DNA of 15,266 bases from CAYSLU01 sp964431965 (GTDB lineage: Bacteria; Verrucomicrobiota; Kiritimatiellia; CAIKKV01; CAYSLU01): contig CAYSLU010000111.1 in assembly GCA_964431965.1 (NCBI GenBank), forward strand, positions 1 to 15,266, given 5' to 3'. The translations under genes and the position numbers were made by a program. The notes beneath the pieces were generated by a model, which had not been told where the DNA came from, searched no databases, and worked only from the letters and a program-made list of their open reading frames with translations. Each line of letters begins with the position of its first letter. Position 1 is the stretch's first letter. This document shows positions 1 through 7,395 of the stretch, piece by piece.

Positions 1-62
1 CAGGAGTACAGCGCCGCCCGCGACGCCTTGCATCTGGGCCAAGCTGACGCGTCCGCCTTTGG

Positions 63-134
63 GCCCCCTCGCGGACTCGGGGGCAACCCAAGCCGCGCCG
101 CGGTTCGCCCCGTTCCGTCGCGGACTCGGAACGG
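63..134. repeat. Pair of hairpins sharing one loop sequence
   Basis: Two palindromes lie in direct orientation, 49 bases apart, downstream of the small secreted-protein gene. The first pairs GCCCCC (63-68) with GGGGGC (79-84). The second pairs CCGTTCCG (110-117) with CGGAACGG (127-134). Both carry the 12-base TCGCGGACTCGG (69-80 and 118-129), which forms the loop and its edge, while the outer stems differ in sequence yet stay complementary. There is no T-tract, so a simple intrinsic terminator is unlikely. A dispersed REP-like element is the best guess. The rest of 1-189 shows no gene I can support. Confidence 0.5.
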
Positions 135-189
135 TAGGGCAGGGGTGACCTCGGGCGGTCGTGGTGGGGATCGCTATCGGCGTTTCCGT

Positions 190-609
190 CTACTCTCCTT
201 TCCGCGGCAGTTCGACGACGATGTCGCGCTCGACGTCCCCGCCATCGTCAATGCCGTCCGGACCGACGCTCCAGAGAATGGCCTTCTCCCGCGAGTAGCG
301 CACGGGCTTGTCCGTGAAGAGATCGAGGGGCGGCGATGGGAGCAACGCTTTCCAGGCATCCAGCTTCCGCCGGGCCTCTCCCGCGGGCATGTTGGTCCCG
401 AGATCCCATGCCTGCGAAAAGGCTTCCTCCAGAAGAGGATCTTCCGGCCGTTCGAGCTCTGCCAGCACATTCGTCAGGATCGCGTAGGTGTTCTGCCCTG
501 GCGGCAGTTCCGTGCGCTCCGGGTCGAGTGCCCCAGCCGCATGGACGCGCGAGCCGAGCGACAAGGCCGCCAGGATTCCCAGCACAGCACATCGGCTTGT
601 CTTTGTCAT
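190..609 (-). CDS. Small secreted protein with 'SVGPDGIDDGG' C-terminal motif
   Basis: This is a 139-residue protein. The ATG at 609 is preferred over an upstream in-frame start at 708 because GGAG lies just upstream and because it gives a clean signal peptide: a basic start (MTKTSR), a hydrophobic stretch at about 7-20 and a likely cleavage after RVHA (residue 24). The middle is helical and acidic. Residues about 94-135 contain PLDLFTDKPVRYSREK followed by WSVGPDGIDDGGD and a DIVVELP end. As I recall, this 'D-P-f-t-g-k-P-l-r-Y ... SVGpdG-DDGG ... DIv' tail is common in secreted and pseudopilin-like proteins of planctomycetes and relatives. No pilin N-terminal methylation motif is present, so I do not call it a pseudopilin. 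It follows the GNAT gene by 120 bases on the same strand. The function is unknown. Confidence 0.75.
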   Translation of the reverse strand: MTKTSRCAVLGILAALSLGSRVHAAGALDPERTELPPGQNTYAILTNVLAELERPEDPLLEEAFSQAWDLGTNMPAGEARRKLDAWKALLPSPPLDLFTDKPVRYSREKAILWSVGPDGIDDGGDVERDIVVELPRKGE

Positions 610-729
610 GGCGACATCTCCGATCGGGCCGGCTGTCGGGAGCGGCCTGCATCCGTCTGTCCGCGGCAGTTCAATGAGGAGTATGCCGTCGTGGAGAATG
701 TCGCGCAACCCGGCCCGCCGGGGGTGTGG

Positions 730-1341
730 TCAGTGGGCAGTCGGCGGGACGTAGAGAGCGCCGGCCAAGTGGGCGGCGAATCGGTCGATCAGGCCGGGGT
801 GGTTGAGGGCGCGGAAGACCTCGGGCCAGCGGGTGCGTTGGTTCTCGTCGACCAGCACGGGCTCGAAGCCGAGGCGGAGGTACTGCTTGATCGCCGGGAG
901 GCGGAAGTCGTCGGTTTGGAGCATGGCGCTCGTGCAGCCTTCGGCCGCGAGCCGGCGCAGGCTGGCGACGCTGGCGGCCAGGCCCAGGCCGAGCCCGGCG
1001 TGGGCCTTGAGCACGCCGACGTAATGCAGGTAGCCGACGGTCGGGCCGTAGCGGGCGACGAACCAGGCGGACGCGGTGGCGACGGGTTCAGCGCCGCGGC
1101 ACACGAAGAAGACACGTTCGGGCCGGAACGCCGGGTCGGGGCGCATGGCGCGCGCGAACATCCCCTCCGCCGCCATACCGAACGAGTCGCCGATGATCCG
1201 GTCCCACGCCGCCTCGTCCGCGACCGACTCGTAGAAGCGAATGGCGCCATCCGGCGGCAGTGCGATCGGCGGTAGTGCCTGCACGTGCGGCCGCCGCATC
1301 ACGAGCTGAGGCGTGAGCTTCGTCGAGGCTGCGTCTGTCAT
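730..1341 (-). CDS. GNAT-family N-acetyltransferase
   Basis: The product is 203 residues and would transfer an acyl group from acetyl-CoA to an unidentified amine. The GNAT fold is seen in the strand 'RVFFVCRGAEPVATASAWF' (about 76-94), in 'VGYLHYVGV' (102-110), in the cofactor loop AHAGLGLG (113-120), and in 'SAMLQTDDFRLPAIKQYLRL' then GFEPV (138-162). This last part is the usual beta5-alpha4 end. In the cofactor loop, the R/Q of the R/Q-x-x-G-x-G/A motif is alanine (A115), although all three glycines remain. The ATG at 1341 lies 16 bases after the PHP gene stop and follows a GGAAGGAAGG stretch, so it is probably translated from the same transcript. The N-terminal 30 residues are proline-rich and poorly conserved in appearance. 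The substrate cannot be predicted. Confidence 0.88.
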   Translation of the reverse strand: MTDAASTKLTPQLVMRRPHVQALPPIALPPDGAIRFYESVADEAAWDRIIGDSFGMAAEGMFARAMRPDPAFRPERVFFVCRGAEPVATASAWFVARYGPTVGYLHYVGVLKAHAGLGLGLAASVASLRRLAAEGCTSAMLQTDDFRLPAIKQYLRLGFEPVLVDENQRTRWPEVFRALNHPGLIDRFAAHLAGALYVPPTAH

Positions 1342-1357
1342 GCCCTTCCTTCCGCCC

Positions 1358-2704
1358 TTATCCCTTCTTCAGGTCGACCCGCGCGAAGATGCCCCAGGCG
1401 TTGCCGAAGTTGGAGTCGAGGGCGATGACGAGGGCATTCGCCCCGCGGCGGAAGCGGCCGTAGAGCTTGAGCTGGTCGGGGATCGCCGGGTTGGACCCCG
1501 GTCCCCCGAAGATCGACTCGCCGTTCAGCCAGACGCGGATCGGGCCGTCGTATCCGAGGCGGAGTACGCCGCGGACGTCGGCCTCGCTGGCGATCGTGGT
1601 CGTCAGGTACAGGACTCCCCCCTGGCCCTGGATCTGGGGGCGCGCATCGATGAAGCCCGGCACGAGGCTGTCGAGCGGGTTCGCCTGGAGCGGCGTGGAC
1701 GGCAGGCCGGAGGCCATCTCGAGCGACGCCTCGCCGATCGTGGCGCCGGGCGCCAGCGGCGTGACGCGCCACTCCGTGATCGGGCGCGGGCCGTTCGGGT
1801 CGATGCTCGCCTGGCCGCGCTCGACGTAGAACGCCTGCGTCCACGCCATGCGCTCGCCCTGGCCCCAGCACTCGAAGCGGACGTACTTGGCCGCCTCGGG
1901 AACCTCGATCTCCATCGCGGGATCGTCCACCATCGCGATGCGCCGGCCGACATTCTGGATGGCGACGATCCGGCTGGCGTTCTCCGTCTCAATCCGGACC
2001 TTCATGCCATCGACCGAGATGGATCGGATGACAACGCCGGTGGAGCAGTAGAACCGGCCTTGTCGCAGCGCGTCCACCACTCCGGCCCGCGTCCGCTCGC
2101 GGACGTACGCCACGTTCCAGCCGAGCTCGATATCGCCGGTCGCCTTGTGGCAGTCGTCGTTCGCGAAGCCCAGCACGCGCCGACCGTCTCCGAGCAGCAG
2201 GTCCCACTTGCGCGTGGCGTAGGAGCTGCCGTCCAGGCGCCAGACGACGCCGTTGTAGATCTCGATCCCGAGGTAGCCGCTCCACTCGCGGAGCTGGTCG
2301 ATCGTGCAGTGCTCGAACTTCGACTCCCAGTCCGGGTGGTTCATGATGGCGAACCCGCGGCCGGTCTCGCGGCAGGCGGCCTGGATCTCGTGCAGGATCT
2401 CCTGGCGGCTCTGCCGCGTGGCGACGTGGCGGTCGGCGTCCACGTGCAGGAGGTGCGAGCCGCCGGCGATCTCGTTGCCGGGGATCAGCACCATGCCGCG
2501 GGCGTCGAGCCGGGCGAGGTCCGCCTCGGACGTGAGGATGTCGTGGTCCGAGAGCATGAGGAACCCGTAGCCGCGGGCGGCGTAGTCGTCGATCACGACC
2601 TGCGGCGCCCGCGCGCCGTCGCTCCGCGTGGTGTGCGTGTGCAGGTTGCCGCGGAGCCACGCCCCGCCGGTCAGTTGGTCATACGGATGGATCAGTTTGG
2701 CCAT
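1358..2704 (-). CDS. PHP-domain metal-dependent hydrolase, CehA/McbA-like
   Basis: The product is 448 residues if translation starts at the ATG at 2704; an in-frame start at 2746 would add 14 polar residues. Metal ligands of the PHP fold are visible: NLHTHTTRSDG (20-30, with H22 and H24), SDHD (52-55), E78 in PGNE, H84 and H87, NHPDWE (122-127, H123) and NDDCH (182-186). This is the pattern of cytoplasmic PHP phosphoesterase/hydrolases of the CehA type. After about residue 210 there is a beta-rich C-terminal half that ends in a sandwich-like domain (about 330-448, containing 'YDGPIRVWLNGESIFGG'). That part resembles sugar- or ligand-binding accessory domains. There is no signal peptide. It lies 130 bases downstream of the DUF4838 gene and 16 bases upstream of the GNAT gene. 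The substrate (phosphoester or otherwise) is unknown. Confidence 0.87.
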   Translation of the reverse strand: MAKLIHPYDQLTGGAWLRGNLHTHTTRSDGARAPQVVIDDYAARGYGFLMLSDHDILTSEADLARLDARGMVLIPGNEIAGGSHLLHVDADRHVATRQSRQEILHEIQAACRETGRGFAIMNHPDWESKFEHCTIDQLREWSGYLGIEIYNGVVWRLDGSSYATRKWDLLLGDGRRVLGFANDDCHKATGDIELGWNVAYVRERTRAGVVDALRQGRFYCSTGVVIRSISVDGMKVRIETENASRIVAIQNVGRRIAMVDDPAMEIEVPEAAKYVRFECWGQGERMAWTQAFYVERGQASIDPNGPRPITEWRVTPLAPGATIGEASLEMASGLPSTPLQANPLDSLVPGFIDARPQIQGQGGVLYLTTTIASEADVRGVLRLGYDGPIRVWLNGESIFGGPGSNPAIPDQLKLYGRFRRGANALVIALDSNFGNAWGIFARVDLKKG

Positions 2705-2737
2705 GTTCGTCTTCTCTCTTCCTTCTTCGGATCCGCC

Positions 2738-2817
2738 GGACGACACGGAGGTCGTCCCTCCAACCCCACGAACAAACGTTCATTGCGAGCCCTGGAGGGT
2801 CGGGCTCCGTCCCGACC
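2738..2817. repeat. Inverted pair of REP-like hairpins with shared loop CTCCGT
   Basis: Two 25-base units face each other in the gap between the DUF4838 and PHP genes. One reads on the minus strand (2762 to 2738) and the other on the plus strand (2793 to 2817), with 30 bases between them. Each has the head TGGAGGG and the six-base loop CTCCGT. Their 7-bp perfect stems are GGACGAC/GTCGTCC (2738-2744/2751-2757) and GGTCGGG/CCCGACC (2798-2804/2811-2817). The six differences between the units form exactly three compensating base pairs. I recall similar GGTCGGG-CTCCGT-CCCGACC palindromes being common in genomes of this group, so this is probably a dispersed element. It could also affect messenger stability between the two genes. 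Confidence 0.65.
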
Positions 2818-2834
2818 GTCTCAACGTGGTCTTG

Positions 2835-5387
2835 TTACGGTCTGCCTGATGAGGCCGCATCCTTCTCCACCACCTCGCGCGGCAGCAGCAGCTCCGCCGG
2901 GCTCCGCGCCAGGGCCGGCGGGACCGTCATCAGCCGCCGCGTGCCGGCGACGTTCCGGAACCACCAGACGCGGCCGTCCTGGCCGGCGGGCACCGGGACG
3001 GCGTGGAACGCGGCTGACGTCAGCCCGTCGCCCGCCTTGAGCGCCACCCGCCCGGAGGCGTCGACGAGGTCGCCTTCGCCGTCCGCGAAGAAGCCGACGA
3101 CGGTCGTGCCCTTGGGGACGTAGAAGCAGAGGGTCCAGCGGCCGGATGTCACGAGCGGCTCGTCGAGCGTCGAGCGCATCGAGACGGGGGTGCCGTCGGG
3201 CCAGGCGACGCGGGTCATGTCGTGCCCGTCCGACACCGTGATGCGGTGCAGGCCGGGCTCGGGAATAGCCAGGCGGACGGCGTGCTCTTCGCCGTCCGGC
3301 GGCACGCTGGCGTCGGTCGCGACAACGGGGTCGGCGTCGCCGGTCTCGCTCGGCCCGCCGAGCCGCCGCACCTCGGTCTTCACGTTGCCGCGGTCGCGGT
3401 AGTGGGCGATGAGGCCGCCGGTGACGCGCAGCTCCGCGCTGGTTGGAGCCTGCCCGATCCACGCCAGGAACACCTGCTTGCCGCGGCCGCCGGGCATTTC
3501 GCCGGCCGGCGCCGCCGGGAGCCGCAGGGGGGCGGCCGGAACCCACTCGTCGCTGAAGGCGGCCGGCGTGAAGGTCAGGTTCGCCAGCGGATGGTTCGAT
3601 ATGCCGGCGCTGACGAAGCCGGCGAGTTCCTCGGGCGTGAACGGCGCGTTCGACTTCCACGGGTTCGACGCCTCGGGCGCGTTCCAGGCCGCCTCCTTGG
3701 GAACGGTCACGCTCTTGTCCCGGTTGGGCAGGTCGCGGTACAGCGCCTTGGTGTGGACCATCATGGTCTTCCGCATGCGGTAGGCGTGGCGGATCAGCGT
3801 TTCGAACGCGGCCTGGTGGGCCGGGCCGCGCGCGGCGGCGTAGTCCTGGTACAGCTCGACGTAGCGGGCGTACAGGGTGAGGTCGTCGATCCGCGCCCGG
3901 ACGGCGGGCGCGTCCGCGAGGGTGCGCGCCTCGCCGAGGTGGCGGAACATGCGGCCGAGCTGGTCGTCGGCGATGAGGACGCGGTTGGTTCCGCTGATGG
4001 CGTCGTAGAACCTCGCCATGGCGGGCCGGGCCGGGCCGAAGGCGCGCGCGAGGAAGTCGTCGACGATCGCGTCCACGCGGCCCGCCTCATTCGTATCCCA
4101 GAGGATGCGGGAGGCGACGTAGTAGCCGAGCCCGTTGGGGCCCCAGTTGTCGCTCGACTCGGCCGAGTAGAACCGGGCGCCCATGGCGTGGAACTGGGGG
4201 ATCGTGCGGGCGAGGTAGTCGAGGCGGGTGGGGCGGGCCTTGCCGGGCAGGTCGCGGTCCCACGTGTTCACGCTGAAGTACTCGCGGATGCCCAGCGTGG
4301 CGCCCTGGCCGGCCCATCCCCCGATGAGCTGCTCCACCGTGTAGCCGCCCTTGATGAAGCCGCAGGCGACGCTGACCACGACGTTCGAGTGCACGCGGAT
4401 GGCCGGCGGAGGCGAGTGGAAGTTGTAGGCGTACATGCCGACGAGCGCGCCGGGCCGCGTGCGGCTGACCGCGTCCGCCACCGCGTTGGCCAGCGTGAGC
4501 GCGCGGTCGCTGACGCTGCCGAGCGCCGCGCAGCGTTCGCACTCGCACCAGCCTCCGCCATCGCTCGGGTCCACGGAGAAGCTCTCGAGCCCCGGGTTCG
4601 CGGCGAACTGGGCGACGGCGTAGTCCGCGATGATCCGGCGCAGGTCGGGGTTGCCGATACACATCTTGCTCGACTTGCGTTTGTCGCCGACCAGCCCGTA
4701 GTACTCCGGGTGGGCGTCGAACGCCGCCTTGTTCTGCCGGATCAGGTTGTCGTACGCGTGCCCCGAGTTGAGGCTGAACCCGCCGGCCGTCCGGTTGCGG
4801 ACGCACCACTCGTGGTACGGGGCGACGGCGTAGTCCCAGGCGCCGTAGCCGTACCAGATGCGCCGGGCGAGGTAGTCGGGCCGCTCCAGCGCATCAACCT
4901 CGATCGAGAGGCTGGGCGTGGATGGGACGACCTCCCACGTGGGGCCGGGGAAGAACTGGCGGTACCCGAGCCGGTAGAGCAGGTCCCACGCGGCGTTGTC
5001 CACGGCGTCGTCGCTCGCGCCGATGGCCAGCACGCCGCCGGCATGGCTTCGGAGCAGGTACGCTTCACGGTCGGGCACCGCCGGGCTGTGCAGCGCCGCC
5101 GGAAGCGCGAGCCCCGGGAAGTCGGCGGCCCGGCCGACGGCGATTCCGGTTGCGCCGTCGCCGGTTTCGATCGCGAACCCGGCGCCGGCGATCCGGCCCA
5201 GGTAGACCGCGAGGTTGGTGGCGGCCGTCCACGTGCGCGCCGACGCGTTTGTCGCGACGATCACGGGCGCCCGGGCGCCGCGGCCGGGCTGCGCGAGCGT
5301 GAACGGGGCCGGCGCGGGCCGCTCGGCGGCCGAGGCGGCCAGCGCGGCCAGGGAACAGGCGATCGCGGTTTGTACGGCTCGCATCAT
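2835..5387 (-). CDS. Secreted DUF4838-domain protein (glycoside-hydrolase-like)
   Basis: The product is about 850 residues. The start at 5387 (ATG ATG) is chosen over 5417 because AGGAG lies nine bases upstream and the signal peptide then begins properly (MMRAVQTAIACSLAALAA, cleavage near ASA-AERP, about residue 20). Residues about 30-150 resemble the N-terminal domain of alpha-glucuronidase-type enzymes ('AATNLAVYLGRIAG', 'YLLRSHAGGVLAIGASDDAV'). The DUF4838 core follows (about 180-450): HPEYYGLVG, CIGNPDLR, the cysteine cluster DPSDGGGWCECERC (273-286; C281, C283, C286), and YSAESSDNWGPNGLGYY (about 408-423) with a candidate acidic residue E410. The last about 250 residues look like beta-sandwich accessory domains. 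DUF4838 proteins are suspected glycosidases, but no activity is firmly established to my knowledge. It is the first gene of the minus-strand run and probably acts outside the cytoplasm on a glycan. Confidence 0.88.
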   Translation of the reverse strand: MMRAVQTAIACSLAALAASAAERPAPAPFTLAQPGRGARAPVIVATNASARTWTAATNLAVYLGRIAGAGFAIETGDGATGIAVGRAADFPGLALPAALHSPAVPDREAYLLRSHAGGVLAIGASDDAVDNAAWDLLYRLGYRQFFPGPTWEVVPSTPSLSIEVDALERPDYLARRIWYGYGAWDYAVAPYHEWCVRNRTAGGFSLNSGHAYDNLIRQNKAAFDAHPEYYGLVGDKRKSSKMCIGNPDLRRIIADYAVAQFAANPGLESFSVDPSDGGGWCECERCAALGSVSDRALTLANAVADAVSRTRPGALVGMYAYNFHSPPPAIRVHSNVVVSVACGFIKGGYTVEQLIGGWAGQGATLGIREYFSVNTWDRDLPGKARPTRLDYLARTIPQFHAMGARFYSAESSDNWGPNGLGYYVASRILWDTNEAGRVDAIVDDFLARAFGPARPAMARFYDAISGTNRVLIADDQLGRMFRHLGEARTLADAPAVRARIDDLTLYARYVELYQDYAAARGPAHQAAFETLIRHAYRMRKTMMVHTKALYRDLPNRDKSVTVPKEAAWNAPEASNPWKSNAPFTPEELAGFVSAGISNHPLANLTFTPAAFSDEWVPAAPLRLPAAPAGEMPGGRGKQVFLAWIGQAPTSAELRVTGGLIAHYRDRGNVKTEVRRLGGPSETGDADPVVATDASVPPDGEEHAVRLAIPEPGLHRITVSDGHDMTRVAWPDGTPVSMRSTLDEPLVTSGRWTLCFYVPKGTTVVGFFADGEGDLVDASGRVALKAGDGLTSAAFHAVPVPAGQDGRVWWFRNVAGTRRLMTVPPALARSPAELLLPREVVEKDAASSGRP

Positions 5388-5396
5388 GGCGGCATT

Positions 5397-5401
5397 CTCC
5401 T
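5397..5401 (-). promoter_or_regulatory. Ribosome binding site that fixes the DUF4838 start
   Basis: CTCCT on the plus strand reads AGGAG on the minus strand, nine bases before the ATG at 5387. This supports that start over the upstream in-frame start at 5417, which would place this site inside the coding region and extend the signal peptide with a charged leader. Confidence 0.65.
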
Positions 5402-5434
5402 GCGGCTCCGGTGCCATCCAGACATAAGGCGGCG

Positions 5435-5464
5435 ATTATCCGCGCTCTTGTGGCGGACGCGCAA
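5435..5464 (-). promoter_or_regulatory. Candidate sigma-70-type promoter for the DUF4838 operon
   Basis: On the minus strand, TTGCGC (5464-5459) is followed after 18 bases by GATAAT (5440-5435), which matches the -10 consensus in five of six positions. Transcription would start near 5428 and leave a leader of about 40 bases with a proper AGGAG. The -35 match is weak. The same GATTATCC octamer occurs twice on the plus strand (5434-5441 and 5469-5476), so it may instead be an operator shared by both divergent operons. Confidence 0.35.
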
Positions 5465-5484
5465 GGGGGATTATCCTTCCCGGC

Positions 5485-6279
5485 ATGATCATCGACATCC
5501 ATCAGCATCTGGGATCGGAGCCGGATTTCGCGGAGCGCCTGCGCGACGCGTCGCTGGCGGCCGGCATCGGAAAGAGCGTGATCTTCGGGGCCCCGGAGTA
5601 CTACGGCATCCCGGACAACGCGACGCACTTGAGGGCGGCGGAGCGCTACCCGGACTTCTACATCTCCTTCTACTACTTCCGGCTCGGCGAGGAGAACGCG
5701 TCGATCCTCCCGGGCGTGGCGCGCCAGGGGTACCGCGGGCTGAAGTTCATCTGCCCGACGGTGGACTATGACGACAGCGCGCTGTTCCCGGTGTACGAGC
5801 AGGCTGAGGCCCTCGGCCTGGTCTGCCTGTTCCACCTCGGCATCGTGGCCCGGCCGAAGGGGCTCGTGGTGCGCGAGGGGTACTCGAAGCGCATGCGGCC
5901 GATCCACCTGGACACGATCGCGCGCTGCTTCCCGGGGCTGAAGCTGATCGGCGCGCACGCGGGCAACCCGTGGCTCGACGAGATGGCCATGGCCGTGCGC
6001 TGGAACGAGAACCTCTTCACCGACTGGTCCGGCAGCGTGCTGAAGCAGCGGAAGCCGGGCTTCATGAACGAGCTCTACTGGTGGGGGTCCGCCGATCCGT
6101 TCTTCAAGGGCGGCGGGGCCGGGCCGTTCGACAAGGTGGTCTTCGGATCGGACGACGGGCCGGCCAAGGTGGCCGCGGCCGTCGAGGACTACCGACGCCA
6201 TTTCGCCGGCATGAACCTGTCGCCCGAGGATCAGGAGAAGATCTGGTCCGGCAATGCGGCGCGGCTGCTGGGCCTGTAG
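5485..6279 (+). CDS. Amidohydrolase-family (TIM-barrel) metal-dependent hydrolase
   Basis: The product is 264 residues, short for this superfamily but typical of the compact amidohydrolase-2 group. Visible ligands are DIHQH (4-8, H6 and H8), K87 in GLKFICP at the usual bridging-lysine position, H117 in LFHLG, H158 in IGAHAGN and the catalytic-type aspartate D223 in FGSDDG. Amidohydrolase-2 members hydrolyse or decarboxylate small acids, lactones or amides; which applies here cannot be read from sequence. There is no signal peptide, so it is cytoplasmic. It is the first gene of the plus-strand run, and its stop codon overlaps the ribosome binding site of the next gene (TAGGAGA), indicating coupling. 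Only a distant purine run (AAGGGGGA, ending 14 bases before the ATG) serves as a possible ribosome binding site. Confidence 0.9.
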   Translation: MIIDIHQHLGSEPDFAERLRDASLAAGIGKSVIFGAPEYYGIPDNATHLRAAERYPDFYISFYYFRLGEENASILPGVARQGYRGLKFICPTVDYDDSALFPVYEQAEALGLVCLFHLGIVARPKGLVVREGYSKRMRPIHLDTIARCFPGLKLIGAHAGNPWLDEMAMAVRWNENLFTDWSGSVLKQRKPGFMNELYWWGSADPFFKGGGAGPFDKVVFGSDDGPAKVAAAVEDYRRHFAGMNLSPEDQEKIWSGNAARLLGL

Positions 6280-6291
6280 GAGACATACGCC

Positions 6292-7377
6292 ATGACACGA
6301 ACGATGACGCCGAAGGAACGGGTCTTGACCGCCATTTCGCACCGCGAGCCCGATCGCGTGCCGATCAACTACGCCGCCAACCCGGCGATCGACCTGCGGC
6401 TCAAGCAGCATTTCGGGCTTGGGCCGTCCGACGACGAGGGGCTGCGCCAGGCGCTCAAGGTCGACTTCCGGCACGTCTGGGCGCCGTACGTCGGGCCGAA
6501 GCTCCACCCCGACCTGCCGGACCGGAAGGTGGACGAGTGGGGCATCCGTCGCCGCTGGGTCGAGCACGAGTCGGGCGGCTACTGGGACTTCTGCGACTTT
6601 CCGCTGCGCGAGGCCACGCTCGAGGACGTCGAGCGCTGGCCGCTTCCGTCGCCGGACGACTTCGACTACCAGCAGGTGAAGCCGACGTGCGAGCGGTACC
6701 GCGACTACGCGCTGATCGCCGGCGGCGCCGGGATCGGCGACATCATCAACAGCGCGGGCATGATCCGGTCCATGGAGCAGGTGCTCGTGGACCTGGTGAC
6801 CGACGAGCCCGCGGGGCTCTGCTACATCGACCGCCGCGCGGGCATCCTGCGCGAGGTGATGGCGCGCACGCTCGAGGCGGCGAAGGGCGCGATCGACATC
6901 CTGTGGATGGGCGAGGACCTGGGCACCCAGAACTCCCCGATGATCGGCCTCGACCTGTACCGGAAGCACATCCGGCCGCGGCACCAGACGTTCGTCGATG
7001 TCGCGAAGAGCTGGAGCATCCCGGTGATGGTCCACACCTGCGGCTGCAGCAGCTGGGCGTACGAGGATTTCATCCAGATGGGCATCCGCGGCGTGGACAC
7101 GCTGCAGCCCGAGGCGACCGACATGTCGCCCGCGCACCTCAAGCGGCGGTACGGCGGCCGGCTCGCGTTCCACGGGTGCATCTCCACGGCGGGGCCCGTC
7201 GCGCGCGGCACGGTCGCGGAGACCGTGGCGAACGTGCGCGAGACCCTGGACATCATGATGCCCGGCGGGGGCTACTGCCTCGCGCCCACGCACCAGCTCC
7301 AGGACAACTCGCCGACCGAGAACGTGGTCGCCATGTACGAGGCGGCCCTGAAGTACGGCGCGTACGCGGCGCGCTGA
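6292..7377 (+). CDS. UroD-like (methyltransferase-type) protein
   Basis: The product is 361 residues and belongs to the uroporphyrinogen-decarboxylase fold (MtaA/CmuA-like branch). N-terminal 'MTPKERVLTAISHREPDRVPI' is the standard opening of these proteins. The zinc-type motif H-x-C is present as HTCG (248-251), with a later cysteine C296 in FHGCIST. The arginines that bind propionate groups in true heme-pathway UroD (the MRQAGR-type motif) are absent, so a role in heme synthesis is unlikely. Characterised relatives move methyl groups between a corrinoid protein and a thiol or other acceptor. No corrinoid protein lies in this window. AGGAG sits nine bases before the ATG and overlaps the amidohydrolase stop, so the two are co-translated. 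The pairing suggests that demethylation or related one-carbon chemistry is part of the pathway. Confidence 0.87.
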   Translation: MTRTMTPKERVLTAISHREPDRVPINYAANPAIDLRLKQHFGLGPSDDEGLRQALKVDFRHVWAPYVGPKLHPDLPDRKVDEWGIRRRWVEHESGGYWDFCDFPLREATLEDVERWPLPSPDDFDYQQVKPTCERYRDYALIAGGAGIGDIINSAGMIRSMEQVLVDLVTDEPAGLCYIDRRAGILREVMARTLEAAKGAIDILWMGEDLGTQNSPMIGLDLYRKHIRPRHQTFVDVAKSWSIPVMVHTCGCSSWAYEDFIQMGIRGVDTLQPEATDMSPAHLKRRYGGRLAFHGCISTAGPVARGTVAETVANVRETLDIMMPGGGYCLAPTHQLQDNSPTENVVAMYEAALKYGAYAAR

Positions 7378-7395
7378 GCGCGCAGGAGCGTGGCG

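Noticed and set aside
202..672. The 12-base CCGCGGCAGTTC present at 202-213 and 661-672
   Set aside because: There is no further similarity around the two copies; it is most likely chance in GC-rich DNA.
28..1275. An open frame of 415 codons on the plus strand at the left edge
   Set aside because: It runs antisense through the small secreted protein and GNAT genes, both of which have signal-peptide or family evidence.
5401..5416. A sigma-54-like -24/-12 element on the minus strand (TGGCAC, ten bases between GG and GC)
   Set aside because: The spacing fits, but transcription would start only about three bases before the DUF4838 ATG, beyond its ribosome binding site, so it cannot serve that gene.
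3222..5771. A long open frame (about 849 codons) on the plus strand opposite the DUF4838 gene
   Set aside because: It is a shadow of the DUF4838 gene with biased composition, no ribosome binding site and no recognisable domain; it also crosses the divergent promoter.
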